From contig OX638133.1 of NCBI GenBank assembly GCA_951804985.1, forward strand, positions 3,430,501-3,494,500: a stretch of DNA of 64,000 bases, read 5' to 3'. Shown here piece after piece: positions 37,877-49,958 of the stretch. The stretch comes from Dryomyza anilis (taxonomy: Eukaryota; Arthropoda; Insecta; Diptera; Dryomyzidae). The notes under the pieces are model-generated. The model searched no databases and was not told the DNA's origin. It saw nothing but the letters and a program-made list of their open reading frames with translations. Position numbers and translations under genes: made by a program. Numbering within the stretch: the stretch's first letter is position 1; every line of letters starts with the position of its first letter.

Positions 37877-38504
37877 TATACCCTACACTAAGAGTGAAAG
37901 GGTATATTCAGTTTGGTACGCCGTTTGTAACACCCAGAAGGAAGCATCTCCGGTATGGAAAAGTATATATATTCTTGATCAGCATGACCTCCTGAGTCGA
38001 TTTAGCGATGTCCGTCTGTCCGTCTGTCTGTCCGTCTGTCTGTCTGTTGAAATCCCTAAGACTTTTAAAATTGAAGAGCTAGATAAATGAAACTTATAAC
38101 TTAGATTACTAATATACCTACGCTTTATGTGCGAAATCGGTCCGTTGTGACCTATGATCCGACCACTTATGTTCAAATACCTCATATAAAATTTACATAT
38201 ACAGATCAATTTTACTGTATACGTGCTTAGGTAAACTTTTTTGGTCAAATATGTATTGACATCATGCTCAAATACATGATAATAATGTTTTCCGGCGAAA
38301 AGACTTGTGGTTCACCAAAAAAGAAATCGATATTCGGTACACCTACCCATATGTAAATATGGGTATCAAATGAATGGAAATTCTTCAGCGATTGAATGTT
38401 TGTAGTTATTTTCAGGATTCGTATACCCTGGTGACCTATATATCACTTTGAATGGTAACCACACATATGTGTAGGGTATTTATAGTCGGCTTAGACCGAC
38501 TATA
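37877..38504 (+). mobile_element. mini-me-type non-autonomous element
   Basis: It begins ATACCCTACACTAAGAGTGA and ends near GTGTAGGGTATTTATAGTCG, so the ends carry inverted TACCCTACAC / GTGTAGGGTA. The internal core runs AAGTATATATATTCTTGATC-AGCATG-CCTGAGTCGATTTAGC, followed by a (GTCY)n tract (38010-38047). A conserved core between a TA-rich tract and a GTCY microsatellite is the described layout of dipteran mini-me elements. The last 24 bp form a hairpin (TATAGTCGG, loop, CCGACTATA). There is no coding capacity. A 3'-end relic lies at 54884-54922 and a core relic at about 12776. Confidence 0.75.
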
Positions 38505-38979
38505 ATTTTGATAATCCGAACATATTTACACCTACTTTAAAATTTCCCATGTGATCTAACCTTCCCAACTGTTTTTTTTTTGGTATATACTTATATATTT
38601 TAGGTTAAATTTTCTAACCTAAAATATAAGTTAAAAACCTCAAACTTTGTAATTTTATAGTGGAATATCATTCTTTCGAATCTGATTCTAATTTATTATG
38701 ATCGATTTGCTCAGAAATCAAGTTTCTAATTAAAATTCAACTACAACATTTCTTTTATTCATATTCTAACTATGTAGTATTGCAATACTTAAAAAAATAT
38801 ATTAATGGTGTAATGATGGTCAAATATGATGGCCAAAAAGTAAGAAGAGGGAGTGGTAACACATTTTATCATTGCAATAAATACAAATGTATTGCTGCAT
38901 AGTCTTTAATGTTAATTCCAACCTAAGCTGTCTCTATATTGGTGAAAATATCATATCGACGCAAGTGCGACCACTCTGA

Positions 38980-40550
38980 TTTCTCCATCACAACTGCACC
39001 TGTTGCTTTGTGGAAAATTTCCACTGACTATGATTTCTTAAGTCAACACACGCCGGACGTTGGCTGCGCTTAAAGACGCATAAACTGTTCAACGCCCCTC
39101 GCAATGCAATGCAACACAACGCATCACAAATGCAACGCCTGCCTGTGGATCTATTGAATCGCATCAAGTCGCAATGCAACGCAACTTATCGCAAAGGAAA
39201 TGTAAATTTCGCCAATGCGACGACAGGTGGATTTAATGAAAATGTGGCGCAGACGCTGCGCACGTTTGCGTTGCGGCGTGCGGTAGAGGCAGTGGCCTTT
39301 ATATAGCCGCAGGCTATAGCAGCACATTTATTGGCAGCATTTCATTGCGTTTTAAAACGTCTGTCCGTCTGTTCATAGAGTTTGCTTAACACAAACGAAT
39401 AGCAAGTGAGTAGTGCAACGCACACATATTCATAGTTACTGCTTTTGCTCATGTCGTTGCCGCCATTTTCACGGCAGCAACATTAATTTCGCATTAAAAA
39501 TAAATGCGCGCGCCTGCTGCAGCGGACAAGTGGTTCGTTGTATTGGGCAGATGCGCCATAAGTCGCGCCTAATCGATTAATGCGCGTATTTAATTCTGAT
39601 TGCTGACTGTAAATCAAGTAACTGGCGACAAATGGTACGCCGGTAGCAGCAGAACTAACAGCAACTGTTGTCCCATGTGCCGCAATTAACGGCGCGCAAA
39701 TTAAAAGTTATTTCATTGTATTTGGTGATGTTTTTGCCGTAGGATGCGCAAAATTTTATGATGCAACTAGCGAAGCGAACCGATGACGCCCGCGCCACGC
39801 GTATAAATTCGACTGTATTGTTGCGTTGCCCATGTTGGCATAGAGCAAGTAGTTGTCGGCATAAAAATAAATTCGCTCAAAGTATATTGCGGCAATTACA
39901 ATAAATACTACTGCAACAACAACACAATCAAAGCAACGCGCTGCCTGCGGAGTTACGTTAATTACGCAAGAACCGTGCAGCGCAATAATTGAACACGCGG
40001 TATTAAGTTGTTAAACGCAGCGCAATTGTTACTTTTTGTTGTTGTTGTGGTAACATCCGCATGCAATTGATGAGCTCGTTAATGTCATCGCTGACCACAG
40101 AACTAATTTCGCTGGTTGCGATTTAACGCGTGAATGATGGAAACGCCACAGAGATGCAACAGGCGCACTTACAGTTTTTGCGCGTTCGCAAATTGCTTTT
40201 CTAGCGCATCGACGCGCCGACCGCAAAATATCGCGGACTCCTTTAATGCGGTACGCGTTGAATTTTCCCTGTGCATCATGCACAACGTAACGCATAAATC
40301 ATGTGGTAAATCAGTACAGTCGATTTACGGGGTTTCGAACTTCTGGTAGTGGTGTACCTCAGCGCGTGCAAGTGCATTGATTGATATTTTCGAACGCAAA
40401 TCAACCCCGTTAAAGAGGGTGACGCGTAACGTACTTGAAAGCGCTCGTGTACACGTCAATCAAGCAAAGAGAAAGAAACATTGTTGCATGAACGAAAGTA
40501 GAACAATCAAGAAAAAAACTAAGCCGAAATTGAAAGGATTAGAATAACCG
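38980..40550. other. GC-balanced intronic island
   Basis: A low-repeat block rich in GCAAC/GCGCA words, with no recognised coding or RNA gene. It lies between the mini-me element and the recursive splice-site candidate. Possible regulatory DNA by composition only. Confidence 0.3.
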
Positions 40551-41264
40551 ACATACGAAATATATATTTTCCCAAAGGCAATTCTTCCCCCGACAATTTG
40601 TATTTAAGGCACTTGTTAATTCATTCCCACGATAAACTATCAGGGAATTTCGTCAGTGTTTTTATTAAAATTAATAAAAAATGAGAATCACTGTTGAAAA
40701 TTATTTAATGTTTAAAGTCAACACCTTTAATATATATGTGTATATTTGTTGACTGTATAATTGTACTTACATGTCGAAAGAATAAAAAAGGAAAGAAAAT
40801 AAAAGATAATAAAGGCTCCAGAATTTAAAACAGTAACCGACATCAAACATTTAGAGAGTTACAAAAATGCAAATCACCAATCGATTATATTTAAATCGAC
40901 GTTTGTATCAAATACGGTTCGTTCGCAAAACATGCCGGGAATCTGTCTTAAAAATCCTTCAAAATTTGATAATCCTAACTTTCCCATAAGCTTCCACAAA
41001 ATTACGGATATATTTCTAAAATGTGCTATAAATTTTGTTTCGTGAAATTAAAAAATAAATGGATAAGTAAACAAAAATAGGTTTCAAGGTATTAGAATCT
41101 TATCTCCAAGGATCAAAAAATACGAATTTATAAATATTTAATTTTGCCGTCAAATGAGTCTGATACATCAGTATTTTCTTTTTTTTACTTTTTAATGTAT
41201 TATTTATATCTAATGTATTATTCATTATTTATTTTTATTGTCTCTTCCAAAAATGTTAGTTCAC

Positions 41265-41320
41265 AGTTTCTAATGCGTTTTCCATTTATTTATTTTTTTG
41301 TTGCTTCTTTGCAGGTAAGT
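41265..41320 (+). promoter_or_regulatory. grh: Candidate recursive (ratchet) splice site
   Basis: A branch-point consensus TTCTAAT (41268-41274) is followed by a long T-rich tract. TTGCTTCTTTGCAG then ends at 41314, and GTAAGT begins at 41315. An acceptor AG fused to a consensus donor with no exon between is the definition of a zero-nucleotide recursive site. After splicing from exon 23202-24412 (ending AG), the junction would again read AG-GTAAGT and could be spliced onward to 63012. It divides the 38.6-kb intron into about 16.9 and 21.7 kb. No other AG-GT in the large intron has both halves this strong. Seen directly: the motif. Use in vivo: inference. Confidence 0.65.
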
Positions 41321-41376
41321 GCGCCATGACAGTTTTTCAATCGGTCTCCAACTATGGGTCTTTATTGTTGTTGTTG
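41315..41376 (+). other. Potential recursive-site exon (62 nt), normally skipped
   Basis: A second GTAAGT starts at 41377, 62 nt after the acceptor at 41314. Recursive sites are often first defined as an exon using such a downstream donor, which is then lost when the internal GTAAGT wins. If retained after exon 23202-24412, the split codon AG plus GTAA reads AGG TAA, an immediate stop. Inclusion would therefore truncate Grh before its DNA-binding domain. Confidence 0.4.
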
Positions 41377-41607
41377 GTAAGTGCTGCGAATATATATTGG
41401 CAAACATTTAAATGCAAGTCGCGCGCATTTGACGCAAGGAACCGCGCAAGTCATCGTCGACGCGATCGTCGTCATCTGCTGCAGGCCACTTGCGCCCACT
41501 TGAACGCAAGTGTCAGTTTAGCTGCAGCTTATTGACAGTTTAATTGTTGTTGTTTGCTGCGTTATTGTTGTTGTCCTCACTCTCCGTCCGTTTATCTCTG
41601 CCGGCCG

Positions 41608-41630
41608 TTTGTCTGTCTGTCTGTCTGTCT
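41608..41630. repeat. (GTCT)n microsatellite
   Basis: Five to six GTCT units follow CCGTTT. They may derive from a mini-me GTCY tract, but no element ends are seen around them. Confidence 0.6.
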
Positions 41631-42116
41631 CACTCTAAGTGCCAGGAACCGCCCCGAGATCACGGTTTTCGCTGTCAAATTTAAGTCATTGCTATGCGTT
41701 GGTTGCGGCTTAAGCGTCCTCAATGTACACGTGGTGGTGCATTGCGTACACTGCCCTTTCATTAAACGTTTAACCGAAGAACTAATATTTTGTATACGTT
41801 TATCGTGGCGCAAATCTTTCATTCGCCAAAATTGCTCGTTGCAGGATGCTGAACCTCTTCACGGACGACTCTTTGTTATTTCATTTATTCGCAGTTTTTT
41901 TTTTCAGTTTGCTTTAAAAGTTGCGCAAGCGTCTTAGTCACCTATTGACCCACATCGCGGCGCGCGACACGTGCGTCGATTCGTATTCAATGCCGCGGGG
42001 TCAACATTCAGCAACTCTATTAGTCAAATTCATGCGAATGTCGTCAGATTTTATTTTTTAAATATCACGTTTATTTCGAAATTATTTTCTCGAAAACGTT
42101 AATTTAGGATGCATGC

Positions 42117-42218
42117 TAGAGATGGGACACTCTTGGGAGAATAAGTCTTCTGTTCTTACAGTTTTTATAAGAACGAGCACAAAATCGATCTGCCGATGCA
42201 AGAACAAGAACGACCCTA
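42117..42218. mobile_element. Short hAT-like MITE (102 bp)
   Basis: The left end TAGAGATGGGACACTCTTG resembles hAT termini. The right end read backwards is TAGGGTCGTTCTTGTTCTTG. The internal words GATGCAAGAACAAGAACG match the 43371 element. No clean 8-bp target duplication is seen. Confidence 0.4.
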
Positions 42219-43370
42219 GTTGCATTTGCCATCGTTAATGCAGGCAAAATCAGCACGTTCATATAAAAAATCGTGTTTAGTGTTCGAACCTAATTCAATA
42301 GGAATTTTTAAAAAATCTACTGATATATTTTTAGTACGATTGATAATTAATCGATATTCTGCGTTCAGTACGTACTTACCGCTCATGTCGCTATGCGTCA
42401 ATTATTACGTATATGCTCCTGGTTATTAGTCTCCGCCTCGATTACCATAATTATGCGTGCGTCCGCAGCAAATTATGGTTCACCAGGTCCAAGTCACCCT
42501 GCTGTCCGTCCATCTTTTCTTTCCGTGCTGTCTTGGGTACGTCGCGACACGTCTCGTCGCTGCGTTGTGTCGCGTTCTACTTTCGTTCGATTGTTTCTCA
42601 GGCTCAAATTCCGTCGAACGTTCGATTGCAATCGAGCGATTATTAACAACGAATGAGGCACGCATTAACAATAAAACAACAACAAAACAATAACTACACG
42701 ACATCCACATTGGGAAATTGGCACAGTTGGAGCCGCAGGAGGCGGCTGCCCATGCGTTGCATCGCAATTCGCGGTAATTGCGTTGCATTACATTGCTGCC
42801 GAAAGGGGGTGAGGTAGTTATGGTGGTTGCGCTAGTGTTTGGGTCCTGCACAGGATGCCGCAAGTAACGCATAATTGCGAGCCAATGAATTGAGTCCCTC
42901 GCAGTGGCTGGGACGTGCAATTATTTGACTGCCAACTGTTTAGTCGATAAATGTTGCCGCGTTGCGATGTTGCTCGCACATTTTCGGGAGGTCGAAAGGC
43001 GTGTTGCGGTTGTGCTGCGAAAATTGCTGGTAAATGCGCCAATAATAAAAAATACTACAAAATGAAATTAAAATTGAGATATGAATGAAGATTTTATATT
43101 TCTTTCAAATCAATAAATTAAAGTTTTTTTAAGGTATTTGATTAAATAAAGTTAATTATAAATGTAATGTAACAAATGGATTCAACTTAAATATTAAAAA
43201 ATGATAATTTGAAGTGTATAAAATGCTGACTTAATCTGGTAATATAGGGAAATAAAAATATATTTTCGAGAAAAATTGATAGATCGGGAATAAATGATCT
43301 GTAACACTGGCATGTTTTAACATTCTAGCAAAATCAAGTGTTAATTAAAACTCAAATCGTTTTGGTAAAA

Positions 43371-43529
43371 TAGTGATTATCAAAAAATGCAAGAGTGTTG
43401 TTCTTGTTCTTGCAGTTTTGCAAGAAAAGATCGACAGAAAATGATCTACGACGCAGAAAAAGGTCGACCTGTGGATGCAAAAACATAAACAATAACGGCT
43501 GTACCTGTTCTTGCATTTGGTTATTACTA
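43371..43529. mobile_element. hAT-like MITE (159 bp)
   Basis: The left end is TAGTGATTATCAAAAAATGC then AAGAG. The right end read backwards is TAGTAATAACCAAATGCAAG then AACAG. These are imperfect inverted termini of about 24 bp. Flanks TGGTAAAA (43363-43370) and TGTAAAAA (43530-43537) agree at 6 of 8 positions, compatible with an old 8-bp hAT-type duplication. It belongs with the copies at 33651 and 42117. Confidence 0.55.
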
Positions 43530-43699
43530 TGTAAAAATCTGAAAAATTCAATTAGATTTTGATGTCGAACATTTTAAAATCGATTCAAAATCAATTTCAG
43601 ATGAAGCCCAACAAAATTTTAAATAAAATGATAATAAAAATAGTTACGAACACATGTAAATAAAATATTTATAAAAAATAATTACGACACGTATTATAA

Positions 43700-45120
43700 A
43701 AAAATATGTGCCGTATATCAGAACTACCCATGCATCACAACTCTCCTAACAGCTGCTACGTTGTGCATTTTTCATTAAAAGATAAACGTTCAACTATGCA
43801 AAGACGCTGCTCTGCGCGTCATCTAAGCCGGCGGCTGGACGACGTACGACGGCCGACTCCTCGCGCGCCCACCCGGAAACTTAATTGCTTTGCGATCATA
43901 ATTTAAACAATGGCAATTGTTGTTGTAATTATTTTGGTTGGTACTGCTGCTGTTGTTGTTAATATTCTTTTAGTTGTTGTTATTATTATGCGCATTAAAC
44001 TAGACTGTTGCTGCCGTTGGCCCAGCCCATCATCAGCTTCTGTACTGCTACTGCTGCTTAATCACAATACTTGGCGGCTAGTGGCCGCGACCACGACCGC
44101 AGCGACAAGTGGTGCTCGTCAAATCGATTAATGCAACAACGAGTAGAAGAAGAATAAGAACAACGACAACAACAGCAGCATTCGCAACAACTAAAATAAT
44201 AACAACAACGACAGAAGCATCTCATCCACGCCACGAACACCTGTACTTCCTGCGCCTCCTGCAGCATTCATCAATGGATTGCAGTGCAACTGCAACAATA
44301 GCAAAACCAACAACAACATAGACATCATCAACAATTGCAAACAAGAGCAAACAACACGCAAAAACTGCAGTCAGTGCAGCATCCACAACGCAGCCGAGAT
44401 TCAACTCAACGCGCAAATCTTTAGAATGCATCTGTTGCTATTGCGACGGCTGCTTCTGCCTGCATCCTCATCTGCGTTGGCTCGGCTGCCGATGCGATCC
44501 AGAAAATTGTTAACAAGATTGATCGCAAGTGACGGACGGCTACTAGAAGCGGGCAAACAATTAAGGGAGTACTTCTTTTTCTGTACGTCGGTCGACAGTT
44601 CTAACGCCAGTATGCTCTGCAGACAACGCGAAACCGCAGTGAAGTATGCACGTATGTATGCACGTTTGCATACATGGCGTGCGCTAGTGTGCATATGGAG
44701 TGCACTTGTGTGCACTTTTGTATATGTCTGTTATATATCAATAAGTTGTGTTCGTGTGCTGGCAGACGCAGTTGCGGCCGTTAAATTCCTTAAAAGCTTT
44801 TATCGGCTGAACGTTCACTGGCGCTGCCAATACGAAAAGACATGTAAATTGTTGTTGATGCAGCTGTTGTTGTTGTTCTTGCGGATTTTATTATTGTTAT
44901 TATTACCTGTTGCCATAGTTGTTGTTGGGTTTTGTTGTAATTGCTATTGTCTGTTGCTGTTGTTGCACTGATTTTATCAATACTAACAGTTTTATATTTT
45001 GTATTTTGTTGACTGCGTATGTTTTTGTTGTCATTGCTGTCATTTTTGTTGTTGATGCGAATAACTATTTCAATATTAAATGTTACAAACATTATATACC
45101 ACTTTTACAACATACCCGAT
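43700..45120. other. GC-balanced intronic island rich in CAA/TTG runs
   Basis: The low-repeat block holds frequent trinucleotide runs (GTT, CAA, GCTGCTGCT), which produce long spurious frames rich in N, Q, L and V. No real protein is supported. Confidence 0.35.
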
Positions 45121-45319
45121 AAAAATAATAATAAATGCAACATTTCCAAAAGCGTGAAATGTATTTGAACCTGCGAGAGAGGCGCCACCGACTTGTGTCG
45201 CTTTTATGCTGCTTTAAAGTCGCGTGAAATTTCCGTCATCAAAAATAACGGAGAAGAAGAGAACAAAAAAATATATATATAAGTGCAAATTCAGAGCTTG
45301 GTACGTCGCCTGTATTCGT

Positions 45320-45340
45320 GGATGGATGGATGGATGGATG
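45320..45340. repeat. (GGAT)n microsatellite
   Basis: Five GGAT units occur, followed by interrupted GATGAGTGGATGAC. Confidence 0.7.
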
Positions 45341-45962
45341 AGTGGATGACTGGTTGGCTGAATGTCAATAAATTTGACGAATGACAGCTTAAGCTGCCAG
45401 ACGTAACTGTTATGGCCCAATAAGACAAGGGTATTTTAAGTACATGTCCATGTTAACTGCATTAAAAATGAAAACTACAATTGCGACAGATATAATAATA
45501 AGAAGTGTTATATAAAAAAAATGATTTTGATAAGGTTCAACTAACATATAAATAAATATTGCCATAATTTGTTTATATTGTTCGCTATTCATTAAAATGA
45601 CTAATGCTTACTAATAACACTACCATGATTTTTCTAAGAAAAATAAAAACACGTTATGCGTGATTAGGTTTAGCTTAGTTTACATGCGCGATAAAAAAAA
45701 ACAAGTCCAATAATAAACTATTTTGGTTCGCATTATGCATCAAATTTGTCCACATCTAAAAAAAAAACTTATTGGAACGTGCTGTATAATTAGTGACTAA
45801 TACGACAATGGTTACAACTTAAACGTATTTCAAATTTAAAATAACGATATTGTTAATGATAAAACTCTTGAAAAGTATTTGTTACAGGATACAATGTGAT
45901 TACATTTCGTTAACCCATAAATGATGACATTTTGTTTGTTTAATTTTTAATAAAACATTAAG

Positions 45963-46110
45963 CTTTTTTGGCTTAGTGATTATTGCGATGGACTACAAAT
46001 GAAAAAAAAACTCTGGGATCATTAACATTTGTCATGAAAAAGTTCTCCCCCGCCGTTCGGATTCGGCATCAAACTTAATCAGGACAGTAGCGTCAAACTA
46101 TTATTATTAT
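45963..46110 (+). mobile_element. SINE copy with internal deletion, plus strand
   Basis: The head TTGGCTTAGTGATTATTGCG then ATGGACTACAAAT matches the A-box side of the SINE family. The 3' part contains CCCCGCCGTTCGGATTCGGC, CAGTAGCGTCAAACT and an ATTATTATTAT tail. The middle is deleted relative to the 13304 copy. The orientation is opposite to the 13304 and 34025 copies. Confidence 0.7.
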
Positions 46111-46799
46111 GAATGAGTGGTGTCTTGCTAATAATTTTAATGCGAGCAAAAACCCTTCAGTCATGAACGGCTCTTGGCATTCTGGGAATACCTATTTAAT
46201 GCGACCTCCGTTAGAATGGCCATATATATAATTTTTTTTTAAAAAACGACGTAATATATAATTCACTTCTGTTCACTTACGCATTGTCTAAACACCCAAG
46301 ATTTGACACAAGATGCAAGAGAGTTTGGGCAGCCAAATCTTTGACAATTTCGGGATCAAACACAACAGTGAAGCTTTGTTGAACTCACTTCGATACATTT
46401 AAATTTAAGGACAAAAAACGATCTTTAAACATTTATCACAACGATAACGTAATTATTTTCGATGCAATATCGAACTTTGATTATTTTTCTTTTCGGTATA
46501 GACAGAACGGTAGATATCTACCTTTCACGTAGGTATAATTTGACGCTCAATATTGTTTGGAAAATGCATGACATAACCACCAATTACAAATAAAATTCAG
46601 TCGAACTTGCTGCGACTTCGTCAGTTTTCCCCGACATTTTTAGTAAATTAAAGACAAACAACCATCTAATTCTGCGATTATTTTTCCACCTCCTTCTGTT
46701 GAATTTTTCAATTCTGCAAATTTGTCTATGCAAAATAAAGTATCATTTACAACCATTAAATGATTTAATAATACAAAGTAATTTAATGTTTTGCACCAT

Positions 46800-48250
46800 C
46801 GACCCCTTTGTCGTGCAATTAAGCCTTGCTCTCAACCTATGCAGTCCTCACCCTCTGCAGCCGCTATGGGGGGTGCGCCGAGTACAGTAGCAAAGCGCAT
46901 GTTGTTGCTGTCATTGTTCTGTTTGGTTGCCCCTGTTGTTGCCGCTGGTGTCAATCGTTGCGAACAATAAACCATTTTCTGACAGGCGCCTCTGACAGCT
47001 TATTGCAATGTCGGCGCATGATTGTTTTAGTTATTATTGTTGTATCTATTTACCGCGCAAAGTTTACCGCATACGAAGTCGTGATTCGTGCTGCTGCAAA
47101 TCTTAGACATTTAATTGACCTTTGCATTTTCTTCGTCACACAAACAACACGTAACACACACACACACTTGTTAAGTGTTAAGCTTCGTTGGCTTAATTCA
47201 TCGAACTAAATAAGTTATTAACTTGGCTTTAATGCAGCTCTGCCGCGCTCTGACTGCCATTTGCTTTATGCGCTCAATCACCAAACGTTGCACGTCTTTC
47301 ATGCGTTTTACGCGTACAGTCGTCGCGGTGCGACGCCTCTCCTTTGCGTCTGATAAATCAAGAGCGTCCATGTCTGGCGGCCGCTTAATTTAATTTTATT
47401 TGTATTTTACGACAACGCAAATTGGATTCGGAGTCGCTTCGGAGTCCGATGGCTCGATGACCGTTTGTAATCCACAGTCGATTGTGTTGCTTCGTTTGAT
47501 CGCTTAATTCGGGCCTCCTTCTGCTGTTGTTACCCTCGAACTCATCGCAATTATTCGCTCATAAAATGATGATCGCAATGCAGAAAAGGATCCACCTTTG
47601 TTGCTCGCACAATCGTTATATTACCAGCTGATCTTCCTCCTCGTCTCCCGATATTACCCGGTTTTACAATTACAATAACATACTTGCAACACTCAAAGTG
47701 CCAATATAATTGTTGTTGTTATTATGCACAACATTGTTGCTGTTGTTGGCTTAGTGTTAACAAGATCCTCAGTACCGCCTGGTTTTCTTGAAGTCTCCTC
47801 ATGACGCTCGGTACGGTATGCTGTGGCTGCTTCGTGTGGCCGTCCAGTTGTGATGGTGATAAATTGCAACATGACACCAACAACAGCAACGACAACAACA
47901 ACTGTAGCAATAACAACAATACCATCGACTTGTTGATGTTGCCTGTTGCTGTTATTGTGGTGATGGTGATAGTGTTGTTGTTCTTGTTGCATTTTTTCGG
48001 TTATACATTTGCTCATCATTGAAGCAGAACCGGGCGTCGTGTATATGGAGACCTGGAATTAAATGAAGATCACCTTCGCCACGGTTTAATGTGACCAACC
48101 ACTTCTCAATGCTGGAGTCGAACGATTCGTTGACCACGACGGTTCGCCGTGACCACACTTTCACTTTTGTATACATTTCGGCTGCGGTTGCAATCGATGA
48201 CGATCGCGCGAATGTGGCGACATAAGTTCGCTTTGACATGCATGTTCTTC
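46800..48250. other. GC-balanced intronic island
   Basis: Low-repeat sequence with a short (CA)n run near 47156-47167 and CAA/TTG runs at 47700-47990. A 95-codon minus-strand frame (47952-48239) has normal-looking composition but no recognised domain or splice context and is not called a gene. Confidence 0.3.
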
Positions 48251-48439
48251 AATGACCCCGCTGTAACCGTCCGATCAAGGATATATGCCGTTGACAGCGC
48301 TTAAGTCAACATTAAGCTTACCATAGATCTTATGATATGAGTCAATAAGATAGCCTGCTGCATCATTGTAAGTAAGGATTATCAATCACAAATACCGCAC
48401 TATACGTTATTGCAATGATATTTTACATATTATTTGCAT

Positions 48440-48560
48440 ATGTTTTGATGATGTAGTGTGTCAAAATTGAAGGTCACCAGTTCGAATATAGGTGATATTA
48501 ACAACCAACACGTAGGGAATAGATCAATAATGAATACAATATTTCTGAGTGCTATGAACG
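48440..48560 (+). mobile_element. Second tRNA-like SINE family, decayed copy
   Basis: A B-box-like CCAGTTCGAATATAGG is followed by CACGTAGGGAATAGATCAA and then AATGAATACAATATTTCTGA. This matches the block after the B box at 54321-54482 (AACGTAGGGAATAGGTCCA). The A box is not clear here. Confidence 0.45.
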
Positions 48561-49079
48561 TTGCGCAATGCAAAACAATTCAGAGATATATATAAACAGT
48601 TTGTCTCTTCCAATATCTGATTCAATTCGTCCTGACTTATGAAATTTCTCCATTATTCTCCATATGTTCTTAATTTTCAACATTTATAAACTGTTTTGAT
48701 GATATTCTGAAGGTTCTTAAATATACATCCTACCATCTGATTGACTATCTGATTGGAATTTATATTCTTCCTTTACAAGTAATGACAAAACTGTCTGACG
48801 CCTCACTGGCTACTACTGCGACATACCAATATCATACGACCCATCATCACATCATCGATGGTACCAAAACGGGATGATCAGCAACAACAACAGATCAGTG
48901 GAACCCCTTATTTGGTTTAGGCATTATTATGCAGGCATCCCAGCGACGTCTGACGACGCTGTGTCTCTCAAAAGCCTACATCACCAATACTGTCGTCGTC
49001 TCTGCGTTTTCAAATATGTCAAAAACAGACGTTGCAATAAGAGAAGCCGTCAGCTAATTAGGTCCTGGCCACACGATCA

Positions 49080-49823
49080 TTACATTAGTTGATAGAGTGA
49101 CAGAAAAAATAATACATACAAAGCCACTTGAAAGCGACCTTCTGCGACTCGAATGTTATCAATGCAAAACACGATCCTTTACGATGCAAACAACACATAC
49201 CGCCAAACCTCATATGGAACCACAACAAGATGTAGGTTGCGGCCTGACTGCAGGTGCTGCTGCATTCGAACAAATCGATGTGATTCGAACCGATCAACTC
49301 ACCTGCGCGGGTTGTACCGAACCGCTGCAATTCGCCGCGATCGGTTGTGTGCGCGATTCGTGCGCGCATCGATCGATAGCACGGCGAATTGGTTTACTGC
49401 CGGCACGCAGCAGGTTTGGCCAACGCAGAGTGGTTTTCAGTTGATATTGGCCAGTCACAAGGCTAACAACGTGTTGCTGTCCGACTTGTTTTTGACCCCA
49501 GTTTCTGACTGCGACTACGACACCCACCCGGCGCGCAACGTGAATTTCTAGTTCGCACATTAATCTGGAGCTCGCATCGGTCGAGTGCAATATTGGGAAA
49601 ACGTCTGCCGCGTGCCATTTGAGTCACGGTGACTCTTGAGTTTGTTGGTACCAACACGCACGCGATAACAAGTGACTCGATTCTAAAAAAAAATAATATT
49701 TAAAAAAACATAGTGTAATAAATTGCTCGACAAGTGATTCTGTCCTTCGCAAATTTCCTGAAAACAAACGTGGCTCAAACAAAGTGTTGGCAATACGCAG
49801 CCGTTACCGCGCTCAGTGAATAA
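49080..49823 (+). promoter_or_regulatory. Candidate promoter region of the alternative grh first exon
   Basis: A GC-balanced, repeat-poor block sits immediately upstream of the short first coding exon. It contains TGAGTCACGGTGACTCTTGA at 49620-49639, whose first seven bases match the AP-1 consensus and whose core is a 15-nt palindrome (49621-49635). Grh and AP-1 sites act together in Drosophila epidermal wound enhancers, so the site is of interest here. The transcription start is not identifiable by eye. Confidence 0.35.
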
Positions 49824-49958
49824 AGAAGCCTGGAATCTTGGCTATCCGTGAAATGCGCGTTGCTCGCTGAAAAGAGCGCAACGCTACCGCATCTAAAACA
49901 ATCGTTTAACGACGACTACGAAGACAACTACGTCAACGGATTTTTCTCCCCTCTGGCA
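49824..49958 (+). other. grh: 5' UTR of the alternative first exon with a short uORF
   Basis: An in-frame stop (TAA 49821-49823) precedes the start codon at 49959. A five-codon upstream ORF (ATG 49853 to TGA 49870) lies in another frame. A small hairpin, GCGTTGCTC against GAGC-GCAACGC, overlaps it. The 5' end of the transcript is unknown. Confidence 0.45.

Noticed and set aside
38222..38234. Recursive-site-like TAG-GTAAAC
   Set aside because: It lies inside the mini-me element, with a short pyrimidine tract and an imperfect donor.
44279..44971. 230-codon plus-strand open frame
   Set aside because: Its composition follows CAA/GTT/CTG trinucleotide runs (N, L, V, C stretches); no domain, signal or splice context.
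47952..48239. 95-codon minus-strand frame with normal-looking composition
   Set aside because: No recognised family and no clear exon boundaries; could be a transposon relic but cannot be supported.
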